DNA of 64,000 nt from Bradyrhizobium sp. WBAH42. GTDB lineage: Bacteria > Pseudomonadota > Alphaproteobacteria > Rhizobiales > Xanthobacteraceae. Of this stretch, positions 46,612 to 55,058 are shown in pieces (the first letter of the stretch is position 1; every line of letters begins with the position of its first letter). Both the position numbers and the translations under genes were made by a program. Where the stretch lies: NCBI RefSeq assembly GCF_024585265.1, contig NZ_CP036533.1, positions 3,667,001 to 3,731,000 on the forward strand. Direction: 5' to 3'. The notes beneath the pieces were generated by a model. That model did not search any database. It was not told the origin of the DNA and saw only the letters and a list, made by a program, of their open reading frames with translations.

Positions 46612-47268
46612 TCAGGCCATGAACATGCGCGCGGCGGAGGCCAGGGTCAGCAATGTGCCGACGCCGATGAAGATCTTGCCGATCAGGGAGCTCTGGTCCC
46701 AGGCCGAGCTCTGCTGGGCGCTGGCCATCACCGGCGCCGGCCGTGGCTGCGCCTCGGTCGCCGCGATCACCGTCTTCTGCGGCGGCGGGTTCTCCTGCAG
46801 GGCGCGATCGATGTCGTTGAGCTGATCGGGCGCGACGACCTGGTTTTCCGGGTTCTCAGCGTTGGTATTATCGGCGGCTGCCTGGACGTTGTCGTTGGCG
46901 CGGTTCGTCATCGCGGAGACGGCTGCGGCAGCCGGCGTCTCAGCGGCGAGCTGCGCATTGGCGTTGGCGACCCCCGGGGGCATCTGGCTCGCGGCCGGCA
47001 CCTGACTGTCGGTCTTGTCGTTCCTGGCCTCGTCGGCCTTGGCCGCCGCGTCCTTCTTGTCGGCCTTGTCCTCGGATTTCTGCACCGTCTTCTTGCTGTC
47101 GGTGCGGCGCGAGTCATGGCGCCGGGGCTTGGGCGTATCGGCCCCTTTGTCCACACTCTCCGATTTGTTGCCGGCGGCCGAGTTCGGCGCCGCCTGTGCG
47201 ACGCCTCCGGACAGCAAGACAAGCCCGGCCAAACCGATCAGGGCCGCGCGCGCGCTGGTTTTCATCAT
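46612..47268 (-). CDS. Hypothetical exported protein with C-terminal anchor
   Basis: A 218-residue protein of no family I recognise. It begins with a signal peptide (MMKTSARAALIGLAGLVLLS, cut near AQAAPN). It then has a highly charged Lys/Asp/Ser-rich low-complexity stretch (about 35-85) and an Ala/Asn/Pro-rich middle. A single membrane helix closes it (SLIGKIFIGVGTLLTLASAA, last 25 residues). It is probably a periplasmic protein held by the inner membrane, or a structural spacer. Either of two adjacent ATGs (47268, 47265) may be used. It is divergent from the sigF-like gene. Confidence 0.72.
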   Translation of the reverse strand: MMKTSARAALIGLAGLVLLSGGVAQAAPNSAAGNKSESVDKGADTPKPRRHDSRRTDSKKTVQKSEDKADKKDAAAKADEARNDKTDSQVPAASQMPPGVANANAQLAAETPAAAAVSAMTNRANDNVQAAADNTNAENPENQVVAPDQLNDIDRALQENPPPQKTVIAATEAQPRPAPVMASAQQSSAWDQSSLIGKIFIGVGTLLTLASAARMFMA

Positions 47269-47483
47269 GTCGACGATCTCCCCAATTCCGCCCGTCCCGG
47301 TAGCGAACAGAGACCCCGGGGCGTGACGACAGCGCGGCAAAAAATGGGAATCTTCGGGCTACACCCGCCAAAAACGCGGCAAACCCCCTCCCGCAGCCAC
47401 CCGCCCGATGCGGGACGCAGCGATCGGTGTTATGAGCCGTCGCAGATGTTTGCGGCCGCATCGGTCGCGCGCCCCGGATCTTG

Positions 47484-47499
47484 ATCACGAATTCGTGAT
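47484..47499. promoter_or_regulatory. 16-bp perfect palindrome upstream of the sigF-like gene
   Basis: atcacgaattcgtgat reads the same on both strands. It lies 16 bases before the candidate -35 element at 47515 and could be an operator; no regulator is identified. Confidence 0.4.
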
Positions 47500-47514
47500 A
47501 TGTTCGGTGCCCGC

Positions 47515-47539
47515 GTAACAAATTGAAAGAGCGGCCGAA
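47515..47539 (+). promoter_or_regulatory. Candidate SigF-type ECF promoter
   Basis: GTAAC at 47515-47519, 16 bases, then CGAA at 47536-47539. This resembles the Caulobacter SigF consensus GTAACC-N16-CGAA as I remember it. It lies 20 bases before the GTG start, so the sigma gene may drive itself. Confidence 0.5.
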
Positions 47540-47559
47540 TTGCATGGTGAGGGGCGCGG

Positions 47560-48105
47560 GTGCGCGGACGTGAGGACGAATGGACCGGCCTGATGCGGTC
47601 GGCCATGGCCGGCGATGATGCCGCGTATCATCGCCTGTTGAAGGCAGTCACGCCGGTGCTGCGGGCCGCCGCGAGGCGTGGCCTGGCGCGGGCAGGTCAG
47701 CCCCCCGACCAGGCCGAGGATATCGTGCAGGAGATTCTGTTGGCGGTGCATCTGAAGCGGCATACCTGGGACAGCGAAGCGCCTTTCGCACCCTGGCTGT
47801 TTGCGATCGGCCGCAACAAGCTGATCGATGCGCTCCGCCGGCGCGGCAGGCGCGTGTTCGTCAACATCGACGATTTCGCCGAGACGCTGCCGGGCGAAGC
47901 GCCGCAGGAGACCGCTTCGGCCGGCGAGGTCGCCGCCCAGCTCGGAACCCTGCCGCAGCGTCAGCGCGACGTGCTGCAGTCGATCGCGGTCGAGGCCGCC
48001 TCGATCAAGGATACGGCGACAAAGTTGTCGATGAGCGAGGGCGCCGTCCGGGTCGCGCTGCATCGCGGACTTGCGGCGCTGACGGCCAAACTGCGGGACC
48101 ATTGA
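47560..48105 (+). CDS. sigF: ECF sigma factor, SigF type
   Basis: A 181-residue ECF sigma whose anti-sigma is the following NrsF-like gene. Region 2 holds AEDIVQEILLAVHLKRHTW and PWLFAIGRNKLIDALRRR; region 4 holds LPQRQRDVLQSIAVEAASIKDTATKLSMSEGAVRVALHR. GTG 47560 is the only start that keeps all of region 2. The gap to nrsF is three bases. In Caulobacter the homologue responds to heavy-metal or oxidative stress; that role is assumed from family, not shown here. Confidence 0.88.
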   Translation: MRGREDEWTGLMRSAMAGDDAAYHRLLKAVTPVLRAAARRGLARAGQPPDQAEDIVQEILLAVHLKRHTWDSEAPFAPWLFAIGRNKLIDALRRRGRRVFVNIDDFAETLPGEAPQETASAGEVAAQLGTLPQRQRDVLQSIAVEAASIKDTATKLSMSEGAVRVALHRGLAALTAKLRDH

Positions 48106-48108
48106 TCC

Positions 48109-48747
48109 ATGGACACCGATCAACTCATTCGCTCGCTTGCGGTCGACAACGCGCACCGCGCCCCACGGGTCGGCGCCGTGCTGACCATGGCGCTGCTGGT
48201 GGCCGCGCCCTTGTCGATCCTGATCTTCGCGACGTTCCTCGGTATGCGCGCCGACGTGATGAGCGCCATGCGCAATCCGTTCTTCGACATGAAGTTCGCG
48301 GTGACCCTGTCGCTCGCAATCCCCGCCATCATCGTCAGCCTGCATTTGTCGCGTCCCGAAGCCCTGCTGCGCGGCTGGGGCTGGCTGCTGCTGCTTCCCG
48401 TCGGGCTGCTTGCGGTGGCGATCGGCAGTGAGGCGATGATGGCGCCAGCCATGCCGATGACGATGCGCCTGATGGGCAAGAACTCCAGGGTGTGCCTGGT
48501 CGCGATCCCCGCGATGTCGCTGCCGCTGCTTGCGGGGGCGCTGTTCGGCCTGCGCCACGGCGCGCCGTCCCGCCCCGCGCTCGCCGGAGCGCTCGCCGGG
48601 CTGGTGTCGGCCGGACTTGCGGCGACCCTCTATGCCTCGCACTGCACCGACGATTCCCCGCTGTTCGTCGCGACCTGGTACACGCTCGCGACCGCGCTGG
48701 TGACGGCGATCGGCGCGGCGGTGGGATCGAGGGTGTTGCGGTACTAG
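48109..48747 (+). CDS. nrsF: NrsF (DUF1109) membrane anti-sigma factor
   Basis: A 212-residue protein with six likely membrane helices (first about residues 22-45, last about 190-210). It matches NrsF/DUF1109, which holds SigF at the membrane. The N-terminal stretch MDTDQLIRSLAVDN is the expected cytosolic sigma contact. Family members sense metals through paired cysteines; here C163-like and C202-like positions (RVCLV and SHCTDD) are candidates. The start is three bases after the sigF stop. Confidence 0.88.
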   Translation: MDTDQLIRSLAVDNAHRAPRVGAVLTMALLVAAPLSILIFATFLGMRADVMSAMRNPFFDMKFAVTLSLAIPAIIVSLHLSRPEALLRGWGWLLLLPVGLLAVAIGSEAMMAPAMPMTMRLMGKNSRVCLVAIPAMSLPLLAGALFGLRHGAPSRPALAGALAGLVSAGLAATLYASHCTDDSPLFVATWYTLATALVTAIGAAVGSRVLRY

Positions 48748-48758
48748 CCGCGCCTGCT

Positions 48759-49859
48759 TCAGGCCACCGTCGTCGCATTCTGCATGCGGTGGAAGCGCAG
48801 GACCTGTTGTGCGGTCGATGCGCGCAGGCTCTCGTAGGTGTCGCGCAGCTTCAGCATGTCGGTCTGCGACCCGCCGGAGAGCTTCTCGCGCATGGCGATG
48901 ATCGCGCGCACGCTCGGCCATTGCATGCCCGCGACCTTGGCGAGGATCATCACGCCCTCGGTACGGCTTTCGATCATCATGGTCTCGGCGGTCTCGACCG
49001 CAACGCCCGCGAGCGCCGCGAGCCCGGCATTGGTCTCGTCGAACTTGCCTTGTTCGGCGAAAGTCGTGATCTGGAGCTCGGTGAGACGGCCGTCCTCGTG
49101 CAGCGACTTCACCAGCGCGCGAGCCATGTCTGTCTGCTTCGTCCTGGCAACGGCGCGAACCCGTTGGGCCGCTTCCTCGACGGCTCTCGACACCTCGTCC
49201 GCGAGCTCAGGATGTGCGGCCGCGAGCTTCCTGTGCACACTCGAGGATGCCTTGGCGACCAGCCTCAGATAGTGATGGCGCGGCAGGTCAGGCCGCAGGC
49301 CGATGCAGCCGGCGAGGTCGTCGTCGCGCTCGGCGCGGACGACGAGGTCGGCGAGACTCTCCTCGGATAATTGCGCGCCCGGATTGCCGACGGTCGACTG
49401 CACCACGTCCTCGTCGCCCCGCGCCACCAGCACGTCGGTCAGGGCCTCCGACAGCGTTCGCCGCAGCGAGATCGCCTTGAGATGCGCCTGGCCCCTGGTG
49501 CGCGCGATCTCGATCAGTGTCGCCTCGTCCAGTCGTTCCGACTTCGACAGCACGGGGCCGGAGACCTCGATGATCTCGTCGAGCGCGAGCGTGCGGATGA
49601 TCTGCGGGGGCGCAGCCGCGATCGGTGCGAGCCGTTCGGCGAGCAGCGCCCTGGCCGACGTCTCGATCTGCTCGACCAGGCACTGGAACACGTCGTCGAA
49701 CACGCGGATGTGGTCGTCGGAATAGTCGACCGCGTTGCCCACGAAGAGGTCGGTGACGCGGCGCAGCGTCTCCACCCGGCGCGCGACGGTGCCGTGCGAG
49801 AGGGCAGCCTGCAATTCCTCGATCAGGTTTTCGGATGGTCTTGCGGAATTGGATCTCAT
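48759..49859 (-). CDS. DUF2336 domain-containing protein
   Basis: A 366-residue, mostly helical, soluble protein with the DUF2336 pattern (helical repeats such as LVVRAERDDDLAGCIGLRPDLPRHHYLRLV near residue 170). DUF2336 proteins are common in alphaproteobacteria, sometimes fused to signalling domains, and have no proven activity. It lies 63 bases downstream of a diguanylate cyclase on the same strand, so a link to c-di-GMP is possible by context only. I chose ATG 49859 (MRSNSARPSE); the upstream ATG at 49904 adds 15 unlikely residues. Confidence 0.82.
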   Translation of the reverse strand: MRSNSARPSENLIEELQAALSHGTVARRVETLRRVTDLFVGNAVDYSDDHIRVFDDVFQCLVEQIETSARALLAERLAPIAAAPPQIIRTLALDEIIEVSGPVLSKSERLDEATLIEIARTRGQAHLKAISLRRTLSEALTDVLVARGDEDVVQSTVGNPGAQLSEESLADLVVRAERDDDLAGCIGLRPDLPRHHYLRLVAKASSSVHRKLAAAHPELADEVSRAVEEAAQRVRAVARTKQTDMARALVKSLHEDGRLTELQITTFAEQGKFDETNAGLAALAGVAVETAETMMIESRTEGVMILAKVAGMQWPSVRAIIAMREKLSGGSQTDMLKLRDTYESLRASTAQQVLRFHRMQNATTVA

Positions 49860-49922
49860 TGCCCTGTCCTGGAGCGTTCGGGCCGGCGGCGGCTTCTGTC
49901 GCACCGGAGGAAAATGGGTCGG

Positions 49923-51080
49923 TCAGCTCGTTGCAATGCAGTTGCGCCCTTGCGCCTTGGCGGAATAGAGCGCGCTGTCGGCGCGCGCGAGAAACGTGTC
50001 GGCAGTATCGGCGTCGCGCAGCGTCACGACGCCCGCGGAAATGGTCACCCGCATGCCCGGAGAGAATGCGCTCCAGTCCAGATCGGCGACGATGCCGCGC
50101 AGGCGCTCGAGCACGCGGCGCGCGACGTCGCCCGACGTGTCCGGCAGCAGCAGCAGAAATTCCTCGCCGCCGTAGCGGCCGAAACTGTCGGTCGGCCGGG
50201 TGTTGGCGAAAATGGTGATCGCGAAGGTGCGCAGCACCTCGTCGCCAATGGGGTGGCCGTAAGCGTCGTTGATGCGCTTGAACCAGTCGAGATCGATCAG
50301 GGCGATCGCGCAAGGCGTGGATGCCTGCCGCGAGTTTTCGATCTCGGCGTCGAGAAGCCGCATGATGCAGCGGCGGTTGTACGAGCCGGTGAGCTCGTCG
50401 AGCTCGGCCAGTTCCTCGATGCGGCGATAGGCGGCCTTCAATTCGATGCTGCGCCGGTACAGGATCTTGCGCAGCGTGGCGCCGAACAGGCCGAGGAAGG
50501 CGCACTGGCCGATCACCAGCACGAAGCAGAGCATCGAGGCGGTTCGCTGCAGCCGGGTCGCGACCGGCAGTCCGATCGGCAGATCCGATCCGAGGAAAAC
50601 CAAGGTGAGCCCGCAGGTGGCAAGGCCCCAGGTGACCATTGCCTGGCTCGACGTCATGCGCAGCGTGCCGAACGCGAAGATCAGAAACAACACGGCGAGG
50701 AACGCGACCCCGACCGTCGGCACCGCGAGCAGGAACACCAGTTGCAGCGCCATATGCGCCGAGATCTGATAGACGGTGAGGTAATGATCCTCGAAGCGGT
50801 TGCCGAAACCGGCTTCCGACAGCACCGTGAACGTCCCGATGATCAGGAGGCCGCCGAGCCAGAACAGCGACGGAACGCCGATGGAGATCGTCCCGTCATA
50901 GGCGTAGAGCAGCAGGACCGAGGCGCCCAGCGAGTAGCTTGCGACCTGGCCGATATACATCTGGCGGCGCTGCCGGGCCCGGCGTGCCCTGACCTCGGGA
51001 GCTGTCGTCTCGGACGCGAGGACGAGATCCGCGACCTCTGCGGCATTCCTCTCCGGAAAGGACGTCGCGGCCGTGCTCAT
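49923..51080 (-). CDS. Membrane diguanylate cyclase (GGDEF)
   Basis: A 385-residue inner-membrane enzyme that makes c-di-GMP from two GTP. The N-terminal half has about six membrane helices (residues 45-215). The C-terminal half is a complete GGDEF domain (LAELDELTGSYNRR, DLDWFKRINDAYGHPIGD) with active-site signature RYGGEEF. The product-inhibition I-site RxxD is present as RPTD, exactly five residues ahead of GGEEF, so feedback control is expected. The downstream DUF2336 gene is probably co-transcribed. Confidence 0.93.
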   Translation of the reverse strand: MSTAATSFPERNAAEVADLVLASETTAPEVRARRARQRRQMYIGQVASYSLGASVLLLYAYDGTISIGVPSLFWLGGLLIIGTFTVLSEAGFGNRFEDHYLTVYQISAHMALQLVFLLAVPTVGVAFLAVLFLIFAFGTLRMTSSQAMVTWGLATCGLTLVFLGSDLPIGLPVATRLQRTASMLCFVLVIGQCAFLGLFGATLRKILYRRSIELKAAYRRIEELAELDELTGSYNRRCIMRLLDAEIENSRQASTPCAIALIDLDWFKRINDAYGHPIGDEVLRTFAITIFANTRPTDSFGRYGGEEFLLLLPDTSGDVARRVLERLRGIVADLDWSAFSPGMRVTISAGVVTLRDADTADTFLARADSALYSAKAQGRNCIATS

Positions 51081-51518
51081 GGTCCCGCCAATGGTGGATG
51101 TCAGCGTAAAAACCTACGTGGCAAGCCTTTAGGTTTGGTATCCTTTGAAATCGAATCCGAACCGTGCAGCGCGGAACAAGGCGATAAGCCAGTGTGAGAT
51201 TTTTACCGGCGATCAGGTATCGTGTGCGCTGCGGTCGAGCCGAAGCAGGGCTTGGCGCGACAAAGGTGGTGCAGGGCTGCTATGGAACCGGTGAGGCCGG
51301 GCCGCCTGTACCCCGGACAGGGCATTCCGCAGGGAAATTCGCAGTATTATGGTACCGATTCGGACTTGCGACGCTGACCACCGCGGGTGGGACGAGAAAA
51401 AAGCCTGTATGTGGGGTAGCTCACACAGGCCCCCGTATGAGTGCGGTAGGTTGAACAATTTTGCCCCCCACGTCGAACCGTCCGCCGCATCGACTCGACC
51501 AACTTTGCGAGACGGCCA
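51081..51518. other. Intergenic region before the third ECF sigma gene
   Basis: 438 bases between the divergent cyclase and sigma genes. I see no convincing gene: the frame at 51194-51454 and the minus-strand frame over it lack any domain-like pattern. A weak inverted pair (gcctgt/acaggc near 51405-51430) is present. No sigma motif could be named with confidence. Confidence 0.6.
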
Positions 51519-52088
51519 TTGAGCGCGACACAGGCGGCTTCGGACGAGATCCTGATCGCCAGGATCGCTCAAGGTGACCGGCTTGCCATGCAGGTGCTGT
51601 ACGGGCGGCACCATGTCAGGGTTTACAGGTTCGGACTGAGGCTCGTGCGGGACGAGCAGGCGGCGGAAGACCTCATCAGCGAGGTGTTTCTCGACGTCTG
51701 GCGTCAAGCCGGCAAGTTCGAGGGCCGATCCGCCGTTTCCACCTGGCTGCTGGCAATCACCCGATTCAAGGCCCTGTCTGCGCTCCGGCGCAGGAAGGAT
51801 TTCGAGCTGGACGAAGACGCCGCCAACGCGATCGAGGATACGTCCGACGATCCGGAAACGGTGGTGCAGAAGAAGGATACCAGTGAGGCGTTGCGGGAGT
51901 GTCTGACGGGCCTTTCGCCGGATCACCGGGAAATCGTCGATCTCGTCTACTACCACGAGAAGTCCGTGGAAGAGGTGGCCGAAATCGTCGGGATACCGGA
52001 GAACACTGTGAAGACGCGCTTGTTCTATGCGCGCAAGAAACTGGCCGAACTGCTGAAGGCAGCCGGCGTTGAGCGAGGCTGGCCATGA
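51519..52088 (+). CDS. ECF sigma factor (third pair)
   Basis: A 189-residue ECF sigma. Region 2 has QAAEDLISEVFLDVWRQAGKFEG and STWLLAITRFKALSALRRRK; region 4 has LSPDHREIVDLVYYHEKSVEEVAEIVGIPENTVKTRLFYARKKL. TTG 51519 is taken as the start because the first ATG (51588) would delete the opening helix of region 2 (SDEILIARIAQGD). The stop overlaps the next gene's ATG by four bases. The downstream anti-sigma and subtilase suggest control by an exported-protein signal. Confidence 0.87.
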   Translation: MSATQAASDEILIARIAQGDRLAMQVLYGRHHVRVYRFGLRLVRDEQAAEDLISEVFLDVWRQAGKFEGRSAVSTWLLAITRFKALSALRRRKDFELDEDAANAIEDTSDDPETVVQKKDTSEALRECLTGLSPDHREIVDLVYYHEKSVEEVAEIVGIPENTVKTRLFYARKKLAELLKAAGVERGWP

Positions 52089-52780
52089 TGGCTTTGAGCA
52101 AGAAGATGCTGGAGCAAGAGCCCAGTGAAATTGAACTGCTGCTGCCCTGGCACGCTGCCGGCACGCTGAACGCGCGCGATGCGCGCCGTGTCGAGGAAGC
52201 GCTGGGGCGCGATCCCGAGCTCGCCAGGCAATATGCAGCGATCCGCGCCGAGTACGAAGAGACCATCCACCTGAACGAGAGCTTGGGGGCGCCGTCGGCG
52301 CGCGCGATGCAGAAGCTGTTCGCTGCGATCGACGCCGAGCCGGCCCGGGCGAGCGGCTCGCTGCCGCTGTCGGCGCGCATCTCGACCTTCTTCGCGAGCC
52401 TGTCGCCGCGCACGCTGGCCTGGTCGGCGAGCCTCGGCGCCGTCGCGCTCGTGCTGCAGGCCGGCATCATCGGCGCCGTGCTGATGAAGAAGCAGCCGGC
52501 GACCTTCCAGACCGCCTCGCTCTCGACCAGTGCGCCGATCACACGCGAGCTTGGCAGCGCGGCCGCACCGGCGCGTGCGCTGGTGCGCTTCACGCCCGAG
52601 GCGCGCGTCGCCGACATCACCGCGCTGCTCGACAGCTACCAGGCTTCGATCATCGGCGATGCCAAGGGCGGCATGTTCCGCCTCCAGTTCGACAAGGCGA
52701 TGAGCCAGGACGAGCTCGCTTCGCTGCTCGGCAGGATGCAGCGCGAGAAGTTCGTCAACCTCGCCGTCGCGGCGCCGTAG
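52085..52780 (+). CDS. Membrane anti-sigma factor lacking the zinc motif
   Basis: A 231-residue protein with an anti-sigma-like N-terminus (ELLLPWHAAGTLNARDARRVEEALGRDPEL), one membrane helix near residues 118-138 (TLAWSASLGAVALVLQAGIIGAVLM) and a periplasmic domain of about 90 residues. The HxxxCxxC zinc motif of ZAS proteins is absent, as in many family members that use the same helices without metal. It overlaps the sigma gene by four bases. The subtilase starts 17 bases after its stop. Confidence 0.83.
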   Translation: MMALSKKMLEQEPSEIELLLPWHAAGTLNARDARRVEEALGRDPELARQYAAIRAEYEETIHLNESLGAPSARAMQKLFAAIDAEPARASGSLPLSARISTFFASLSPRTLAWSASLGAVALVLQAGIIGAVLMKKQPATFQTASLSTSAPITRELGSAAAPARALVRFTPEARVADITALLDSYQASIIGDAKGGMFRLQFDKAMSQDELASLLGRMQREKFVNLAVAAP

Positions 52781-52796
52781 TCGCGCCGCTAAACCG

Positions 52797-54512
52797 ATGA
52801 CGGGCAAATCCGAGAGCTGGGTGCGCACCGGGATCCGCGCTTCATCCGTCGGCGTTGCCTTTTTGGTCGCCTCCTGTCTCGGCGTCGAGGTTGCGCAGGC
52901 GCAGGCGATCATGCGCACCCCCACGATCAGTGTGCCCTCGCGCACGCCGACCATCTCTCCCAACATCACCCCGCGGGTCAGCCCGAACATCGCTGCGCGC
53001 GCGGTAAGCGTCGACCGCGGCCCGCGGACGATGGCGACCATTCCGCGTACCACGACGTCGCGCATCCGCCCGACGACGCCGGTGCTGCCCTACGCGCGTT
53101 ACTCGCCGAACCTCTATCCGGCCTGCACCGCGCCCTACCGTGCTGCCGACGGCGAATGCCTGGCGCAGCCGAACGCGGGCGGCGAGGGCACCGGAAAATC
53201 TGGCAAGAAGAGCGCCGGCAAGGGGCGCGGCAACGATACGCCGGTCGCGCTGACCTCGCGCAGCTTCGCAGGCGAATTCGTCGCCGAGATCGACGGCGTG
53301 CTGTCGACCGCCGAGGCCGACGAGCTGGCGCGTCGCCACGGCCTGACCCGCCTCGCTTCCGAGAATTTCCCGCTGATCGGAGCCACGTTCGGCCTGTTCC
53401 GCATTGCCGATGGCCGGCCATACGAAACCGTGCGGCGCGAGTTCGCGGCCGACGGCAGCGTGCGCTCGCTGCAGCCGAACTTCCGCTACGTGCTCCAGGA
53501 CCAGAAATCGGCTGCCACGACCGAGGGCGATCCTGCGCAATATGCGCTGGCAAAGCTCCGCCTGCCGCAGGCGCATACGCTGGCGCACGGGGCCAACGTC
53601 ACGATCGCCGTGATCGATTCCGGCGTCGACGCCCGGCATCCCGAGCTCGCCAATTCCATCGCCGACAATTTCGACGCCCTCGGCAGTGCCGAAGGACCGC
53701 ACGTCCATGGTACCGGCATCGCCGGGGCGATCGCGGCCCATGCCCGTCTGATGGGCAGCGCGCCCGAGGCCCGCATCATCGCCATCCGGGCCTTCGGCGG
53801 TGCCAATGGCGGCGCCGAGAGCTCGTCCTACATCATCCTGCGTTCCCTGAATTACGCCGCCGAGCACGGCGCGCAGATCGTCAATATGAGCTTTGCCGGT
53901 CCGAAGGACGCGGTGATCGAGCGCGCGATCGCGGCGACGGCCGCGCGAGGTCTCGTGCTGATCGCGGCCGCCGGCAATGCCGGCGCGAAATCGCCGCCGC
54001 TCTATCCGGCCGCCAACCCCAACGTGATTGCAGTCAGCGCGACGGATCAGCAGGACAGGCTGTTCGCCGCCTCCAACCGCGGCAACTACATCGCCGTCGC
54101 GGCCCCCGGCGTCGACATCTTCCTGCCGGCACCCGACGGCAAGTACCAGATGACGTCGGGAACCTCGTTCTCCGCCGCCTATGTCTCCGGCGTCGCGGCG
54201 CTGCTGCTCGAGCGCAATTACGCACTCAAGCCGGAAGCGCTGCGCATGACACTGGTGAAGACCGCGCGCGACCTCGGCTCCCCCGGGCGTGACGACCTCT
54301 TCGGCGACGGTCAGGCCGACGCGTTTGCCGCCGTCATGGCTATTCCCGTCGACAGCGCGACGCCGGTCGCTGCTGCCTCGGGTACAACAAAACGTGAAGA
54401 TGCCGACAAGCGTCGCGACGAGCCCGGCATTCGCGCGATCGAACAGCCCTCGCTGTCGAGCACAGCCGATAAAGCCGCGATTTCTCAGGCAGATAGGCCG
54501 GCGACGCGATAG
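52797..54512 (+). CDS. Exported subtilisin-like serine protease (S8)
   Basis: A 571-residue protein. The N-terminal 40 residues contain a hydrophobic export signal (IRASSVGVAFLVASCLG), and a proline-rich, partly repeated segment follows (MRTPTISVPSRTPTISPN). The S8 catalytic domain spans about 250-500 with triad D274 (VIDSGVD), H304 (HGTG) and S457 (GTSFSA). The C-terminal 70 residues are low-complexity. It is third in an operon with an ECF sigma and its anti-sigma; whether it cuts the anti-sigma or a different target is not visible. A strong terminator stands about 160 bases after its stop. Confidence 0.9.
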   Translation: MTGKSESWVRTGIRASSVGVAFLVASCLGVEVAQAQAIMRTPTISVPSRTPTISPNITPRVSPNIAARAVSVDRGPRTMATIPRTTTSRIRPTTPVLPYARYSPNLYPACTAPYRAADGECLAQPNAGGEGTGKSGKKSAGKGRGNDTPVALTSRSFAGEFVAEIDGVLSTAEADELARRHGLTRLASENFPLIGATFGLFRIADGRPYETVRREFAADGSVRSLQPNFRYVLQDQKSAATTEGDPAQYALAKLRLPQAHTLAHGANVTIAVIDSGVDARHPELANSIADNFDALGSAEGPHVHGTGIAGAIAAHARLMGSAPEARIIAIRAFGGANGGAESSSYIILRSLNYAAEHGAQIVNMSFAGPKDAVIERAIAATAARGLVLIAAAGNAGAKSPPLYPAANPNVIAVSATDQQDRLFAASNRGNYIAVAAPGVDIFLPAPDGKYQMTSGTSFSAAYVSGVAALLLERNYALKPEALRMTLVKTARDLGSPGRDDLFGDGQADAFAAVMAIPVDSATPVAAASGTTKREDADKRRDEPGIRAIEQPSLSSTADKAAISQADRPATR

Positions 54513-54672
54513 TCGCTGCGACAACTTTGCGCGCGCGCCGAAGGTCAAAAAATCAGACCCCGCATTGAACGTTGAGCCCGCTGCCACGACCAACTGATGT
54601 GGGAGCGGTCATCCCTCCCCATCAGTCATATCAGGCGCGAGCGCCCATCCACCCCAAGCGCCCATATGGCTC

Positions 54673-54710
54673 GACCCGTCCGGTTGTCCCCCCGGACGGG
54701 TCTTTTCTTT
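54673..54710 (+). terminator. Rho-independent terminator after the subtilase operon
   Basis: 11-bp perfect stem gacccgtccgg/ccggacgggtc (54673-54683 with 54692-54702), 8-base loop, then ttttcttt. Confidence 0.9.
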
Positions 54711-54713
54711 TCA

Positions 54714-54769
54714 GAGCGTTTTTGACCGAAGTGGATGCCGGTTCGCGTGAGGAAAAACGCGTCAAAACA
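54714..54769. repeat. GCGTTTTT...AAAAACGC-type dispersed repeat
   Basis: gcgttttt at 54716-54723 pairs with aaaaacgc at 54753-54760, with gtggatgccggttcgcg in between. I recall it as a common Bradyrhizobium intergenic repeat. The remaining bases to 55058 contain no gene. Confidence 0.6.
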
Positions 54770-55058
54770 GGAATCTGGCGTCCGATCTTTTGAAGCTTCG
54801 CTTCCGTTCAGCTTGCGGTTGAAGGTCGCCGCGGCGTCGGTCGCCGCCGCGCGCGGAGCGCGCCGCAACTCCGTTATGCTTGTGCGAAGCTTGACTCGAA
54901 AACACGGAAAATCACCGCACGACTACGGTGTTTGACGACCAATGCCGCGTCGTTGCTGGACAAGTCAAAACTTTTCCACAAAATATTCATGTCGCGTCTA
55001 AATTGATTCGTGTGCGTTGCGTCCCCCGCGTCCGTGTTTTCTCCTGACGGGCTGGTTC

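Noticed and set aside
54953..54995. Sigma-70 promoter before the TIGR03809-like gene
   Set aside because: TTGCTG and AAATAT-like boxes are about 22 bases apart, too far for a normal spacer.
54513..55058. 73-codon frame near 54572 as a small gene
   Set aside because: It crosses a strong terminator and a dispersed repeat; product has no pattern.
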